A model generated the notes under the pieces. The model saw only the letters and a program-made list of their open reading frames with translations. It made no database searches and had not been told where the DNA came from. This document shows positions 45,128 through 54,029 of a stretch of DNA of 64,000 nt, in pieces. The stretch spans positions 62,001 through 126,000 of the forward strand of contig CABHON010000022.1 of assembly GCA_902168255.1 (NCBI GenBank), read 5' to 3'. Origin of the DNA: an uncultured Legionella sp. (GTDB lineage Bacteria; Pseudomonadota; Gammaproteobacteria; Legionellales; Legionellaceae). Position 1 is the first letter of the stretch; every line of letters starts with the position of its first letter. A program made the position numbers and the translations under genes.

Positions 45128-47269
45128 CTAACTCGTGGGAGGTAATTGAAAAATGGAAGCAGAAACGCTTTCAACCAATTCCAGTGCAAATTCTGCTGGT
45201 GAAAAAAGTGATGTGTCCGTAATACCCAGTGCGGTCATCATGGCCTTGGCGAGAAGATCAAATTGAATCACGCCAGAAACACGTTGGGGCAAGTTGGATA
45301 ATGAAGTAGATGATGTCATATCACCAGAACTGGGTGGAGGTGGTGGTGCAGGAGGCGGTGTAGGGTAACATACGTTATCAATATACACATATCGCAAGGG
45401 TTTTGTAATTTGCCCTGTTTCACTAATGTTAAATCCAAAATGAATGCCTTCAGGCGGTTGCTGAATTGTTAATCGAGTGAATGATTGATCGAATAAAAGC
45501 AGTAAAGTGCTGGGACTCAAAAATTGTTCATTCAGTAGATTAGAAGCCGGTGTTGTGCTAAATTCAATGCCAGGCCAATACCCAGGAATGAGGATAGAGT
45601 TTAAGAAAGCGCCACTGATGGGCCAAATGTTTTTTCCGGGTGCAAAAGAAGGCGTGAGTGTGCCATTCATTAACTGTTGCCAGGGTTGATAGGCGGTATC
45701 AAATGCCCATTGGCTGGAGGGTTGCCTGTCTAGACTCCACGCACCGTCCAATAAACACGCTAGCCATCGTGGGTCGACATTAAAAAAACGTAATGATTCG
45801 GTGGGTAACATTTTCATGTCAGGCACAAAATAGTGAAATGGAATATTACTTAGCAACGCCAATCCGGCAAGCCAATCAACCAAGCTTTGTGGAATAAATA
45901 GGGCATTGCCGACTTGTGTGGTTAATGTGTTACCTAATACCTTTTGAATTTTTCCCGCATCGGCTAACACTTCTCGCATCATTTGCGCGTAGGCAGCTCG
46001 AGATCCACCAGCCTGTTGGTTGGTTTGCGCCAACAGCGTATTTAACGCTAAGCGGCAATCGCGTTTCCAAGAAACTTGCGCAATAGCGAAATCTTTATCC
46101 GCCAACGCAAGTAAGCGCCCCAACTGCCAGGCTGCAGCATAAGATTTATCATTGGCTGGCGTTGTCGAGACAGGCATATTTAAAGCACTGGCTGAAGTGG
46201 CTGGCAACAATCCATCACTCCAGCTATTACTGGCTGCTGGTGGTGTAATCGTCGAAGGAACGAAAGGACCACGATACCAAGACGTATTATAAGTTTGTTC
46301 TTGTTCGGCTAATACTGTGTATCCGGAATCAAAAGGAGCCGCGGGTTGTCCTGTTGGCAAGGTGCTGGGAAAATAACCTATAGGCAAACGTAGTTGGGAA
46401 TCACCTAACTCATTCCATGTGGTGTTAATGCCACCATTTAAACCACATAAGATATCAGTAAACGAGGCTTCTAATGGATTAACATGAAACTTCCATGACT
46501 GCAACGACACTAATCGTATCTTATCCCAAGTTGGCGCTCTGGCAAACGTACCATCGTCTTGAGGTAATTGTTCACCAAGACCTTCCAATGAAACCAAATG
46601 AGCAATATTGTTCATACCTGGAATTGGCGGACAATTACCCACTACAACGGCATAATCTTCAGTTACCGCATCCTCTTTTATTTTTGTTCGCGCATGCGCA
46701 TTCCACTGTAAATCATTCAAAGAAGGTGCCAATGCACTAAATAAATCGGGAGAAATATCAATACATACACAACTATCACTGCTTTTTTCACCATAGCTTA
46801 GAAAATAATCCGTTGCTGGGATCGCGCTGCCATAAGAATAAATATTAGTAGGTAATAAACCACCGCCGTCTGGCGCACTGGCTGGGTATAAATCAGCCAA
46901 GGTCAAATTTTGAATTGTCGGAGCCGCCGTTTCAGGAAACAATAAAATAGCGAGCCATGAAGCGGTATTATCGCCATTATTGACAAAGCGCTCCCAAGGC
47001 AATGTACGTCTTGTCAAAACAACATGAGGTAAAACATTATCGTAAGTGCCTTGTGTGTTAGCTGGCGGAAAAAGTTTGTGAATGTATTTGGGGGTTAACG
47101 AGAATCTATCTCCCGCAACCGCAAAGTTATGCGATTTAGAAAAAATATTTTGCGTTCCTTCTCCATAAGAAAGCGTTTGTGTTAATTTAAGCGAGTAAGA
47201 ACCATCCTTTAGGGGCGGTATATGATTCGCAATAAATACGATTTGAGCCGTGGGTGATGATGTAATCAT
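45128..47269 (-). CDS. Unrecognised 713-aa protein, first gene of the giant-protein operon
   Basis: First gene of the operon. The N-terminus (IVFIANHIPPLKDGSYSLKL) and the segment VVLTRRTLPWERF (about 85-97), followed by WLAILLFPETAA, suggest an ordered beta-rich structural protein; I cannot name a family. A proline-rich linker (about residues 636-648, PTPPPAPPPPPSSG) separates a C-terminal ~65-residue helical tail. No signal peptide. Base composition is high for this genome (34 of 60 at 45961-46020). Upstream on the minus strand a weak TTGATT-N15-GATAAT (47278-47304) could be the operon promoter. Confidence 0.78.
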   Translation of the reverse strand: MITSSPTAQIVFIANHIPPLKDGSYSLKLTQTLSYGEGTQNIFSKSHNFAVAGDRFSLTPKYIHKLFPPANTQGTYDNVLPHVVLTRRTLPWERFVNNGDNTASWLAILLFPETAAPTIQNLTLADLYPASAPDGGGLLPTNIYSYGSAIPATDYFLSYGEKSSDSCVCIDISPDLFSALAPSLNDLQWNAHARTKIKEDAVTEDYAVVVGNCPPIPGMNNIAHLVSLEGLGEQLPQDDGTFARAPTWDKIRLVSLQSWKFHVNPLEASFTDILCGLNGGINTTWNELGDSQLRLPIGYFPSTLPTGQPAAPFDSGYTVLAEQEQTYNTSWYRGPFVPSTITPPAASNSWSDGLLPATSASALNMPVSTTPANDKSYAAAWQLGRLLALADKDFAIAQVSWKRDCRLALNTLLAQTNQQAGGSRAAYAQMMREVLADAGKIQKVLGNTLTTQVGNALFIPQSLVDWLAGLALLSNIPFHYFVPDMKMLPTESLRFFNVDPRWLACLLDGAWSLDRQPSSQWAFDTAYQPWQQLMNGTLTPSFAPGKNIWPISGAFLNSILIPGYWPGIEFSTTPASNLLNEQFLSPSTLLLLFDQSFTRLTIQQPPEGIHFGFNISETGQITKPLRYVYIDNVCYPTPPPAPPPPPSSGDMTSSTSLSNLPQRVSGVIQFDLLAKAMMTALGITDTSLFSPAEFALELVESVSASIFQLPPTS

Positions 47270-47396
47270 TGCTTAACATTATCTTGTGCAAAAAAATAAA
47301 TCAATAGTAAGTTAATGATTTTTTTAACAATGCGTGCGATACTTAGTGCAAAAGGGTAAAATTAACCGTTTTTTATATAGTATTACGATAAGAAAA

Positions 47397-48674
47397 ATGA
47401 AAAATAAAGTATTTGTCACAGGATTAAGCGCCGTTAGCGCGTTAGGTATGAATTTAGAAGCAACATGGCAAGCTTTATTAGATGGAGAGGTGGGCATTCG
47501 TCCCATATCTCATTGGCAAAATCAAGTGGAGAGTAATTTATTAGGTGCTGCTGTCAAGGAATATCAACCACAATCTATGATACTAGATCGTAAGTGGATT
47601 AAGTTGATTTCTCGCCAGGATGTAATAGGGCTTAATGCGGCATTTCAAGCCATTGACCATAGTGGATGCATTGACTATCGTGATTCATTACCAGATGACA
47701 AGACACGAGAAGCTTTCAATAATACAACAGGAATCTATGTTGGATCGGCTGGAAATAAATTTTCTCAACAGTATGATTTCATGCCACTTTTTGCCAAGTC
47801 ACGGGGAGAAATAACCACTTTTGCTGAACATTTATTTGAGACAGTTCATCCTATGTGGCTTTTAAAGATTTTACCCAATAATGTTTTAGCCTATACAGGC
47901 ATCCAGTATGGTTTCAAAGGACCTAATCAGAATATAACAAATCATGGCAGTAGTGGTTTGCAGGCTATTATTGAGGCTTACTGGGCTATTGCTTTAGGGC
48001 GAGCTGAACGCGCAGTCGTGGTTGCTTATGATACACCAACGGAACCTCAGAGCATCTTTTACTATGCACAACTAGGATTGATAAGCGCTAAAGGCAGTAT
48101 TAAGCCATTTGATATTGAACGTGATGGAACCATTTTAGGGGAGGGCGCTGCTGCATTAATTCTGGAAAGTGAAGAGGCTGCCTTGACGCGAAAAGCAACT
48201 TGTTACGCAGAAATCTTAGGCGGCTCTTTCGTATCTAAAGCCCATGGGCTTTTTGGCATAAAAGTAACTCCTGAACCACTCATTTGTGCTATGCAATTAG
48301 CATTAGAATCTCAGCATTTAAAATCCACTGATATTGGTATGGTTGTTGCTCATGCTGATGGAAACATACAATCAGATGCCACAGAAGCCAAAGCACTTTC
48401 CACAATATTTGGAAAGCTCCGAACACCTATTACAGGATTTAAATGGGGGATAGGACATACTTTGTCTGCGGCAGGAATTATAGACACCGCTCTTGCAATT
48501 CAATCGTTGCAAGCGAAAAAAATTCCAGGGATTTCTGTATTTCAGCAGTTAGGCAATGACTGTCAAGGCATTTGTGTGTCTAGCAAGATACGTTCATTAT
48601 GCCATCCTGTAGCAATGGTAATAAGTCGAGGATGTGGAGAAATTGCCAGTTGTCTTCTTTTAAAAGCATCTTAA
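47397..48674 (+). CDS. Ketoacyl-synthase-like protein lacking the catalytic cysteine
   Basis: A 425-residue protein of the FabF/KAS-II fold. The ATG at 47397 (MKNKVFVTGLSAVSALG) matches the family start. Both histidine motifs remain (VVAHADGN with His319; KWGIGHTLSAAG with Lys349 and His354). The nucleophile motif, TTACTTG in E. coli FabF, reads TNHGSSG here, so Gly184 replaces the active-site Cys. It therefore cannot form the usual acyl-thioester and resembles chain-length factors (KS-beta) or decarboxylase-type KS proteins. It is divergent from the giant-protein operon and alone on its strand. A catalytic KS partner and ACP are absent from the window. Confidence 0.85.
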   Translation: MKNKVFVTGLSAVSALGMNLEATWQALLDGEVGIRPISHWQNQVESNLLGAAVKEYQPQSMILDRKWIKLISRQDVIGLNAAFQAIDHSGCIDYRDSLPDDKTREAFNNTTGIYVGSAGNKFSQQYDFMPLFAKSRGEITTFAEHLFETVHPMWLLKILPNNVLAYTGIQYGFKGPNQNITNHGSSGLQAIIEAYWAIALGRAERAVVVAYDTPTEPQSIFYYAQLGLISAKGSIKPFDIERDGTILGEGAAALILESEEAALTRKATCYAEILGGSFVSKAHGLFGIKVTPEPLICAMQLALESQHLKSTDIGMVVAHADGNIQSDATEAKALSTIFGKLRTPITGFKWGIGHTLSAAGIIDTALAIQSLQAKKIPGISVFQQLGNDCQGICVSSKIRSLCHPVAMVISRGCGEIASCLLLKAS

Positions 48675-48993
48675 TCCTGTGCTAGCTTTTACGGTTGTCT
48701 ATAGAAAAACCATCTAAGGTTACCGCTTTGCAAAAGTTGCTTACATAAAGTGTTGCTTTTTCAATATGATTTGCAACAAATAACAATCAATTATTGTTAT
48801 GAAAACGCTAAAGTCGGTTGGTTGTTCCATTACTCTCAAAGCCCCTATAAAAATTCAACAGGTACTTTTGTCCAGGATGACCCCGACCAGACCTCATAAA
48901 CAAATTTAATTATATAAGCTTTATTGTGCCCCGCTTGAAATATTACCTTGCCGAATATAATATTTTTTATATGGCAATAAAAACAGAAAAAAA
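48675..48993. other. Intergenic region with weak inverted repeats
   Basis: No gene is seen in about 320 bp. It holds an 8-bp inverted repeat (ATAACAAT 48780-48787, ATTGTTAT 48793-48800). It also holds an imperfect TTGCC...GGCAA hairpin at 48948-48977 that looks like a degenerate copy of the perfect palindrome immediately downstream. Confidence 0.5.
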
Positions 48994-49035
48994 AATTATA
49001 TTGCCCCATAAAAATTTTTATGGGGCAATATAATT
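48994..49035. repeat. 42-bp perfect palindrome abutting an ATPase start codon
   Basis: All 21 base pairs match with no loop. The centre is AAAAATTTTT and the arms carry TTGCCCC/GGGGCAA. The palindrome ends at 49035 and the ATG of the ATPase remnant begins at 49036. The transcript would form a long stem directly over the translation start. It could also be a site for a protein or a recombinase. Confidence 0.9.
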
Positions 49036-49176
49036 ATGACACTTGTTGGCAGAGAGCCAGAACTTAAACAACTTGATAGTTTCTGTGCTTCAAAAAAAGC
49101 AGAGTTTCTTGCCATTTATGGGTCGGAGACGAGTTGGAAAAGCTTTCTCATTCAACAGTTTTTGTATGAAAAAACC
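49036..49176 (+). pseudogene. N-terminal remnant of an ATPase_2/DUF234-type ATPase with a frame-scrambled P-loop
   Basis: The first codons read MTLVGREPELKQLDSFCASK then KAEFLAIYG and SFLIQQF, the conserved start of ATPase_2/DUF234-type AAA ATPases. Where family members have GRRRVGK(T/S) the frame reads GSETSWKS. After one extra T (next to 49131) the other frame reads R-R-R-V-G-K, and one base is missing in the following A-run, which restores the original frame. A compensating +1/-1 pair has thus destroyed Walker A. The gene is cut off near 49176, where it meets the end of the convergent carboxypeptidase gene. Non-functional remnant. Confidence 0.65.
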
Positions 49177-50718
49177 TTATTGATTAAGCACCATATCATA
49201 CCACTGATCAAGATCCAATTTTAACTTCATCAAACTCTTTGGATCAAGATAAATCATATGGCCAGCGGGATACATTTTAATCATAATATTGTTTTGTAAC
49301 GATTCCGGTAAGTTTAAATGTTGAAAGGTGTAGATCGTTGCAAAATACGGCGTGGCGAAATCATAGTAGCCATTTCCTGAGAATACGCGTAGATAAGGGT
49401 TTTCTATCATTGCATTAATCAAATCAATGGATGAATTAACAATGCGTTGTTTTCCATGTCTGAAGTTCCATTTAGTGTAAATTTTAATACCAGGACGATA
49501 CGGTACAGGATTCGTGTAATGCAAATCTTGGGAAAAATATTCTTCTGTGGCTGCAAGCAATGCATCACGTTGGGTTACCATCGTGGGATCAGGGGTAAGC
49601 TTTCCACTAATATCAAGTTGTCTTCCTTGGGCAAGAAAAGTAAAGCGTGCATCATATCTTCCCGCATATTGGTTTGCATCTTTTAATGAAGTAGATAAAA
49701 ACTGCCCCGCGGTGAGTCGAAGATTTTTTCGCTCAATATAAGAAGCAGGAAGCCCAAGGTAATGGGCAAGCTTTTTAGCAATGTGATGAAGTTTTTCAGA
49801 TGAAATTGTCGTGCCTTCTGCCAGTGCTTCAACATATTCGGTAATAGCAAAATGTTCAACTTCTCTTAGCAATGTTTCTAAGGATTGTGGATGATAATCG
49901 GTTGCATGAAAATGCCAGGCACTTGCCGCAAAAGAAGGCAGTGAGAGTACATATTGCCAATCGCCAATACCTTGATGATCGCCTATCAACCCATAATTAA
50001 GAATAGAAGAGAGTAAAACAATCCCATTAAGTTGGATACCATGATGTTGAAGATAATTAGCCAACACCGCACTTCGGGTTGTCCCATAGGATTCGCCCAG
50101 CAAAAATTTTGGAGAATTCCATCGATTATTCGATTGAATGTATTGTTTAATAAAAGCAGCAAAGGCATGAACGTCTTTGTCGACACCATAAAAATCAGCA
50201 GGTTTATTTTTTCCTAATGCACGGCCAAAGCCGGTGTTGGGCATGTCAATGAACACCAAATCAGTTTTATCGAGTAAGCAATATTCATTATCAACCAGTT
50301 TATAAGGTGCGGGGGCAGTGGGTTTATGATTATTTAAGATAACACGTTTAGGTCCAAAAGATGCCATGCGTAACAGCATCGATGATGAACCAGGACCACC
50401 ATTATATAAAAAAGTAATGGGACGCTTTTGGGATGGGACATTATCTACTGTATCCGCTGTATATGAAAGGGTGGTTGTAGGATTATTCTCTTTATCATAT
50501 ATAGTAATCGTGCCTACTCTTGTCGTATAAGCATATTCTTTGCCATTAATTATTTGTTTGTGATGCGTAACTGAGTCGGGAGAGGTAACTTCTTTTAAAC
50601 TGGTATGATGACCAGTTCTTTTAGAAGGGATGAACTTTGTTAAGATGAGTGCCACACAAAAACACATGCCAATAAAAAAAATAGCTTTCCAAAAAGCTTG
50701 ACGTGAAAAAGAGGTCAT
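49177..50718 (-). CDS. Serine carboxypeptidase-like protein, peptidase family S10
   Basis: A 513-residue alpha/beta-hydrolase peptidase. An uncleaved-looking N-terminal anchor or signal (about residues 10-28) directs it across the inner membrane. S10 features: oxyanion motif NGGPGSSS (about 107-114), catalytic Ser in LLGESYGTTR, Asp in FSGNGYYDFATPY and His in MYPAGHMIYL. S10 enzymes trim C-terminal residues at acidic pH; in Legionella-type bacteria they occur as periplasmic or secreted enzymes. It overlaps rnfH by 4 bp, which ties it to the ratA-rnfH genes. Confidence 0.9.
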   Translation of the reverse strand: MTSFSRQAFWKAIFFIGMCFCVALILTKFIPSKRTGHHTSLKEVTSPDSVTHHKQIINGKEYAYTTRVGTITIYDKENNPTTTLSYTADTVDNVPSQKRPITFLYNGGPGSSSMLLRMASFGPKRVILNNHKPTAPAPYKLVDNEYCLLDKTDLVFIDMPNTGFGRALGKNKPADFYGVDKDVHAFAAFIKQYIQSNNRWNSPKFLLGESYGTTRSAVLANYLQHHGIQLNGIVLLSSILNYGLIGDHQGIGDWQYVLSLPSFAASAWHFHATDYHPQSLETLLREVEHFAITEYVEALAEGTTISSEKLHHIAKKLAHYLGLPASYIERKNLRLTAGQFLSTSLKDANQYAGRYDARFTFLAQGRQLDISGKLTPDPTMVTQRDALLAATEEYFSQDLHYTNPVPYRPGIKIYTKWNFRHGKQRIVNSSIDLINAMIENPYLRVFSGNGYYDFATPYFATIYTFQHLNLPESLQNNIMIKMYPAGHMIYLDPKSLMKLKLDLDQWYDMVLNQ

Positions 50719-51002
50719 CGTATTTTATTTTTCCGTTGAGTTTCAGCTAAACGCCTTCTTTTTTGCATCGGGTCAATCGTTAACGGTCGATAAATTTCGA
50801 CCCGATCGCCCGGGTGTAGTAGCGTTGTTAATGTAGTTTTTTTGCCAAAAATGCCAATTGTTGGTTGAACAATGTGAATCTCAGGAAACTCAGACAGTAA
50901 AGAGCTTTTTTTTATAGCCTGTTCTACTGTTGAGCCCTCGGGAAGATCTAATATTTGCAGAGATTGCTTCTCTTTACTGGCATAAACCACTTCAATTTTC
51001 AT
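50715..51002 (-). CDS. rnfH: RnfH-family (ubiquitin-like fold) protein
   Basis: A 95-residue beta-grasp protein. The start MKIEVVYASKEKQSLQILDLPEG and the end LLHPGDRVEIYRPLTIDPMQKRR are diagnostic of RnfH (E. coli YfjF). Function is not settled. Adjacency to ratA is the usual order. Confidence 0.93.
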   Translation of the reverse strand: MKIEVVYASKEKQSLQILDLPEGSTVEQAIKKSSLLSEFPEIHIVQPTIGIFGKKTTLTTLLHPGDRVEIYRPLTIDPMQKRRRLAETQRKNKIR

Positions 51003-51008
51003 ATGGAA

Positions 51009-51452
51009 CTATTTTTTATATAATACTTCAGCACGATCACAAAAATTTTCCATAAGTGTGTCAGCAACCTTGCTAAAAAATGGTTCCAACGCCATACGCA
51101 TAAAGAGGTTTGAAAATTCAAATTCAATATCAAAGAAAATGTGGCATTGAGATAATTCATTTGATTCAATACTTTCAAAACGCCAAAAACTTTCAAGATG
51201 TTTAAGGGGGCCTTCTACGAGGCGAACTTCAATCATTTTGTCTTTTTGCATGCGGTTATGTGTCGTAATAGATTGGGTAAAGCCACCAGCAGCCATAACC
51301 AACGTTGCTTTTAATTCATCGTCCGTGCGATGATGCACCACACTTTGGGAACACCAAGATAAAAAATCTGGATACGTTTCAACGGCGTTTACAAGGTTGT
51401 ACATTTCTTCCGGTGTATAAGGAACAATTTTTGTTTTACTAATGCTGTGCAT
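51009..51452 (-). CDS. ratA: RatA-like START/COQ10-family protein
   Basis: A 147-residue START-domain protein; homologues act in ubiquinone binding (COQ10) and, in E. coli, were reported to inhibit ribosome assembly. The ATG at 51452 (MHSISKTKIVPYTPEEMYNLV) matches the family start; the longer frame reads into tgt. Conserved pieces: VETYPDFLSWC and EGPLKHLESFWRF, plus the C-terminal helix. It starts just after tgt. Confidence 0.9.
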   Translation of the reverse strand: MHSISKTKIVPYTPEEMYNLVNAVETYPDFLSWCSQSVVHHRTDDELKATLVMAAGGFTQSITTHNRMQKDKMIEVRLVEGPLKHLESFWRFESIESNELSQCHIFFDIEFEFSNLFMRMALEPFFSKVADTLMENFCDRAEVLYKK

Positions 51453-51453
51453 G

Positions 51454-52629
51454 TTATAAAGTCTCACATGAAATAGGGTTAGAATGTTGCATAATGCTTC
51501 GTTGCATAGCATAACACACATCGTGCATGACATGAATATTATGGATACAGGCGAGTGTTGTATAAGCAATGGATTTTTGTTTAAGTAAATCATGCAGATG
51601 GGCGCGGGAATAATGTTGGCAGGTATAACACTTACATTCTTCCATAATGGGGCGCTCATCAGAGGCATATCGCTGTTTTTTTATGGCTACTTTTCCATCT
51701 TCCTCTGTATTTTCAAATCGAACCCAATCGTCTTCGGTAATAATTCGACCACAATATAAGGAGCCATGTCGGGCATTACGTGTCGGTGCAACACAATCAT
51801 AAATATCGATGCCTCTGGCAGATACATCAATAAGATCTTGAGGATGCAAGCCAACGCCCATAGTATATCGAGTTTTATTTTCAGGAAGTAAAGGAACAAT
51901 CCAATCTAAAATTTCAGCCGTTTTAATCGGATCAAATCCGATGGTTTCTCCACCAATGGCGATACCATCCAGAGGTTGTTGAAGAATAAATTCGGTACTT
52001 TGTTCACGCAAATCGCGAAAGATGCCTCCCTGGATAATACCAAACAATGCTTGAGGATAACCATAAGCAGAATTAGGATATTTAATTTGAAATTCAATAG
52101 AACGCTTTAGCCAGCGATGAGTTCGCTCCATGGCCTGAATAGCAATATTCTTATCCGTTGTATCCGGCGTGCATTGATCAAAAGCCATGATAATATCAGC
52201 CCCAATAATTTTTTGGGTATGTAAAGATGATTCAGGATTAAGATGAATGGTTTGTGTTGAATGAGGAAATTTAAAATGTGCGCCATCTTCATCAATCTGG
52301 CAAATGTCGCTATTTTTGGATAAGCTGAATACTTGAAATCCGCCACTATCCGTGAGCATAGGGCCTGACCAATTCATTAATGGATGCATGCCACCATGTT
52401 GTTGAATGCAGTCCAATCCTGGTGCTTCCAACATATGATAGGTATTGCCTCCTAAAATAATTTGACTGCCGGCCGCTTTTAATTCTTCTGGGGTCATGCA
52501 ATTAACCGCCGCGCGTGTACCAACTGGCATAAATGCTGGTGTGGTTACGACACCGTGTGACGTAGTAATTTTAGTGATTCTTGCCTGGTTTTTACGATGT
52601 TTTTCCAATTGCTGGACATGAAATTTCAT
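51454..52629 (-). CDS. tgt: tRNA-guanine transglycosylase
   Basis: Tgt exchanges guanine-34 for preQ1 in queuosine tRNAs. The TIM-barrel motifs are clear: MPVGTRAAVNCMTPEEL, LTDSGGFQVFSL (the Asp region), GEPIGF-like GGETIGFDP, MGVGLHPQDL and RNARHGSLY. The zinc site is CKCYTCQHYSRAHLHDL near residue 325. It is 391 aa, slightly longer than E. coli (375). In many relatives tgt precedes yajC-secDF; here ratA follows instead. Confidence 0.96.
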   Translation of the reverse strand: MKFHVQQLEKHRKNQARITKITTSHGVVTTPAFMPVGTRAAVNCMTPEELKAAGSQIILGGNTYHMLEAPGLDCIQQHGGMHPLMNWSGPMLTDSGGFQVFSLSKNSDICQIDEDGAHFKFPHSTQTIHLNPESSLHTQKIIGADIIMAFDQCTPDTTDKNIAIQAMERTHRWLKRSIEFQIKYPNSAYGYPQALFGIIQGGIFRDLREQSTEFILQQPLDGIAIGGETIGFDPIKTAEILDWIVPLLPENKTRYTMGVGLHPQDLIDVSARGIDIYDCVAPTRNARHGSLYCGRIITEDDWVRFENTEEDGKVAIKKQRYASDERPIMEECKCYTCQHYSRAHLHDLLKQKSIAYTTLACIHNIHVMHDVCYAMQRSIMQHSNPISCETL

Positions 52630-52641
52630 TGTTTTATACCA

Positions 52642-53193
52642 TTAGCCAGGAAGATAAGAAAGTATGACAATACTAATTACTTTTAATAGTATGAAAGCAA
52701 CTAAAGGTGATAAATCCATGCCAGCAACAAAAGGAATAAAACGCCGTATTCTGCTGAGTAAGGGTTCTGTTATGACATAAACAATTTCAGCTAAGAGTGC
52801 CGTATTGGCTGAATGAATCCAGCTTAAAATTACCCGAATAATGATGGCATAAAAGAATATATCAATAGTTTGAATTAATATATCGGTAATACTCATAAGA
52901 ATACAAGGGATTAAACCGAGAAGAATGCCTTGCATGAGTCCTAATACCATAAATTTTATTATTTCGATAAGAAATAAAACGATAACAGAAGCCACATCAA
53001 TGGAACTGACACGTGGCAAAATTTTTCGCAAGGGTAATACGACAGGATTACTCATTTTTGCGACCATTTGGCAAATAGGGTTATTCACGTTTGCTCTAAA
53101 AAATTGCAGAATAATGCGCAATAGAATGACAAAAATACATAAACTGAAAAAAATATTAACAAGAAATAACGTGACGTTATGAAGTGCAGCCAT
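52642..53193 (-). CDS. YggT-family membrane protein
   Basis: A 183-residue inner-membrane protein with two YggT repeats, each having two helices (about 8-30 and 60-90; 98-125 and 160-182) separated by conserved loops (NPICQMVAKMSNPVVLPLRKILPR; EPLLSRIRRFIPFVAGMDLSPLV). Homologues are linked to osmotic stress and cell division in some bacteria. It runs 12 bp upstream of tgt. Confidence 0.9.
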   Translation of the reverse strand: MAALHNVTLFLVNIFFSLCIFVILLRIILQFFRANVNNPICQMVAKMSNPVVLPLRKILPRVSSIDVASVIVLFLIEIIKFMVLGLMQGILLGLIPCILMSITDILIQTIDIFFYAIIIRVILSWIHSANTALLAEIVYVITEPLLSRIRRFIPFVAGMDLSPLVAFILLKVISIVILSYLPG

Positions 53194-53330
53194 GATCGTT
53201 TTTTACCTTAAAAACCTATTTAAATGTAGGCGTATTATCTCGTAGGTTGGGCGTCAAAAGCAAGTTGTGCTTGTGTTTTAAGCAAAATCCGCTAAGCTCA
53301 GTTTTAACATCTACTAAAAGTGAGGTTAAT

Positions 53331-53828
53331 ATGAAATCATTTCGTTATATAGCAAGTATGTCATTATTATTGTCTAGTTTTGGGATAATTGATGCCCAGG
53401 CAACAGAGATTAAAATCCCTATGACAATGGTAGTGGGAGGAAACTCAATTGGGTATGTCGATGTAAAAGATACCACCAAAGGATTATTAATAACACCTCA
53501 TTTGACCGATTTACCTCCAGGGGACCATGGTATGCACGTGCATCAATATCCTACTTGTGGACGAGAGGCTTTAGATGCGGGTGAACATTGGGATCCTAGT
53601 GCTACTGACTCTCATAAAGGTCCTTATAAAAAAGGACATTTAGGTGATTTACCTGTACTTAAGGTTGATAAAGAAGGAAACGCTTCAACCCCTGTTGTGG
53701 CCCCACATTTGACTGTGAAGGAGTTATATGGACACAGTTTGATTATTCATGCAGGTGGCGATGATTATTCCGATAATCCTCCTATGGGTGGCGGAGGCGC
53801 ACGTATTGCCTGCGGTGTAATTTCTTAA
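53331..53828 (+). CDS. sodC: Periplasmic Cu/Zn superoxide dismutase
   Basis: SodC detoxifies superoxide in the periplasm. ATG 53331, with a GTGAGG ribosome binding site, gives a 165-residue preprotein with a signal peptide ending near residue 24. The metal ligands lie in HGMHVHQYP, EHWDPSATDSHKGPY...GHLGDLP and HAGGDDYSDNP, and the disulfide pair in YPTCG and IACGV. Important for survival in phagocytes in several pathogens. Transcribed away from yggT; its promoter is not obvious. Confidence 0.95.
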   Translation: MKSFRYIASMSLLLSSFGIIDAQATEIKIPMTMVVGGNSIGYVDVKDTTKGLLITPHLTDLPPGDHGMHVHQYPTCGREALDAGEHWDPSATDSHKGPYKKGHLGDLPVLKVDKEGNASTPVVAPHLTVKELYGHSLIIHAGGDDYSDNPPMGGGGARIACGVIS

Positions 53829-54029
53829 ATCTTATTTTTTCCGATGGATTAACGGTGTAGTATTAACAGTATTAATATAGCTGCTTTTTTTATTTTCTTT
53901 TGAGATAAAATCTGTATAATTGCTCATTATTTATTCAAATTAAGAGAAAAAGATGTACCCCTCTGAGAGGTATTTGAATTTGGATTATTTGTGCCTTAAT
54001 AAGCATGCTGAGTTTTTATAGAGGTTACT

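Noticed and set aside
32896..47269. Tc toxin complex or contractile injection (eCIS) cluster
   Set aside because: No TcA/TcB/TcC, Rhs repeats, sheath, tube, baseplate or AAA+ genes are visible, so neither label can be supported.
50175..51668. Longer N-terminus for ratA (start 51668)
   Set aside because: It would run ~215 bp into tgt; the start at 51452 matches the family.
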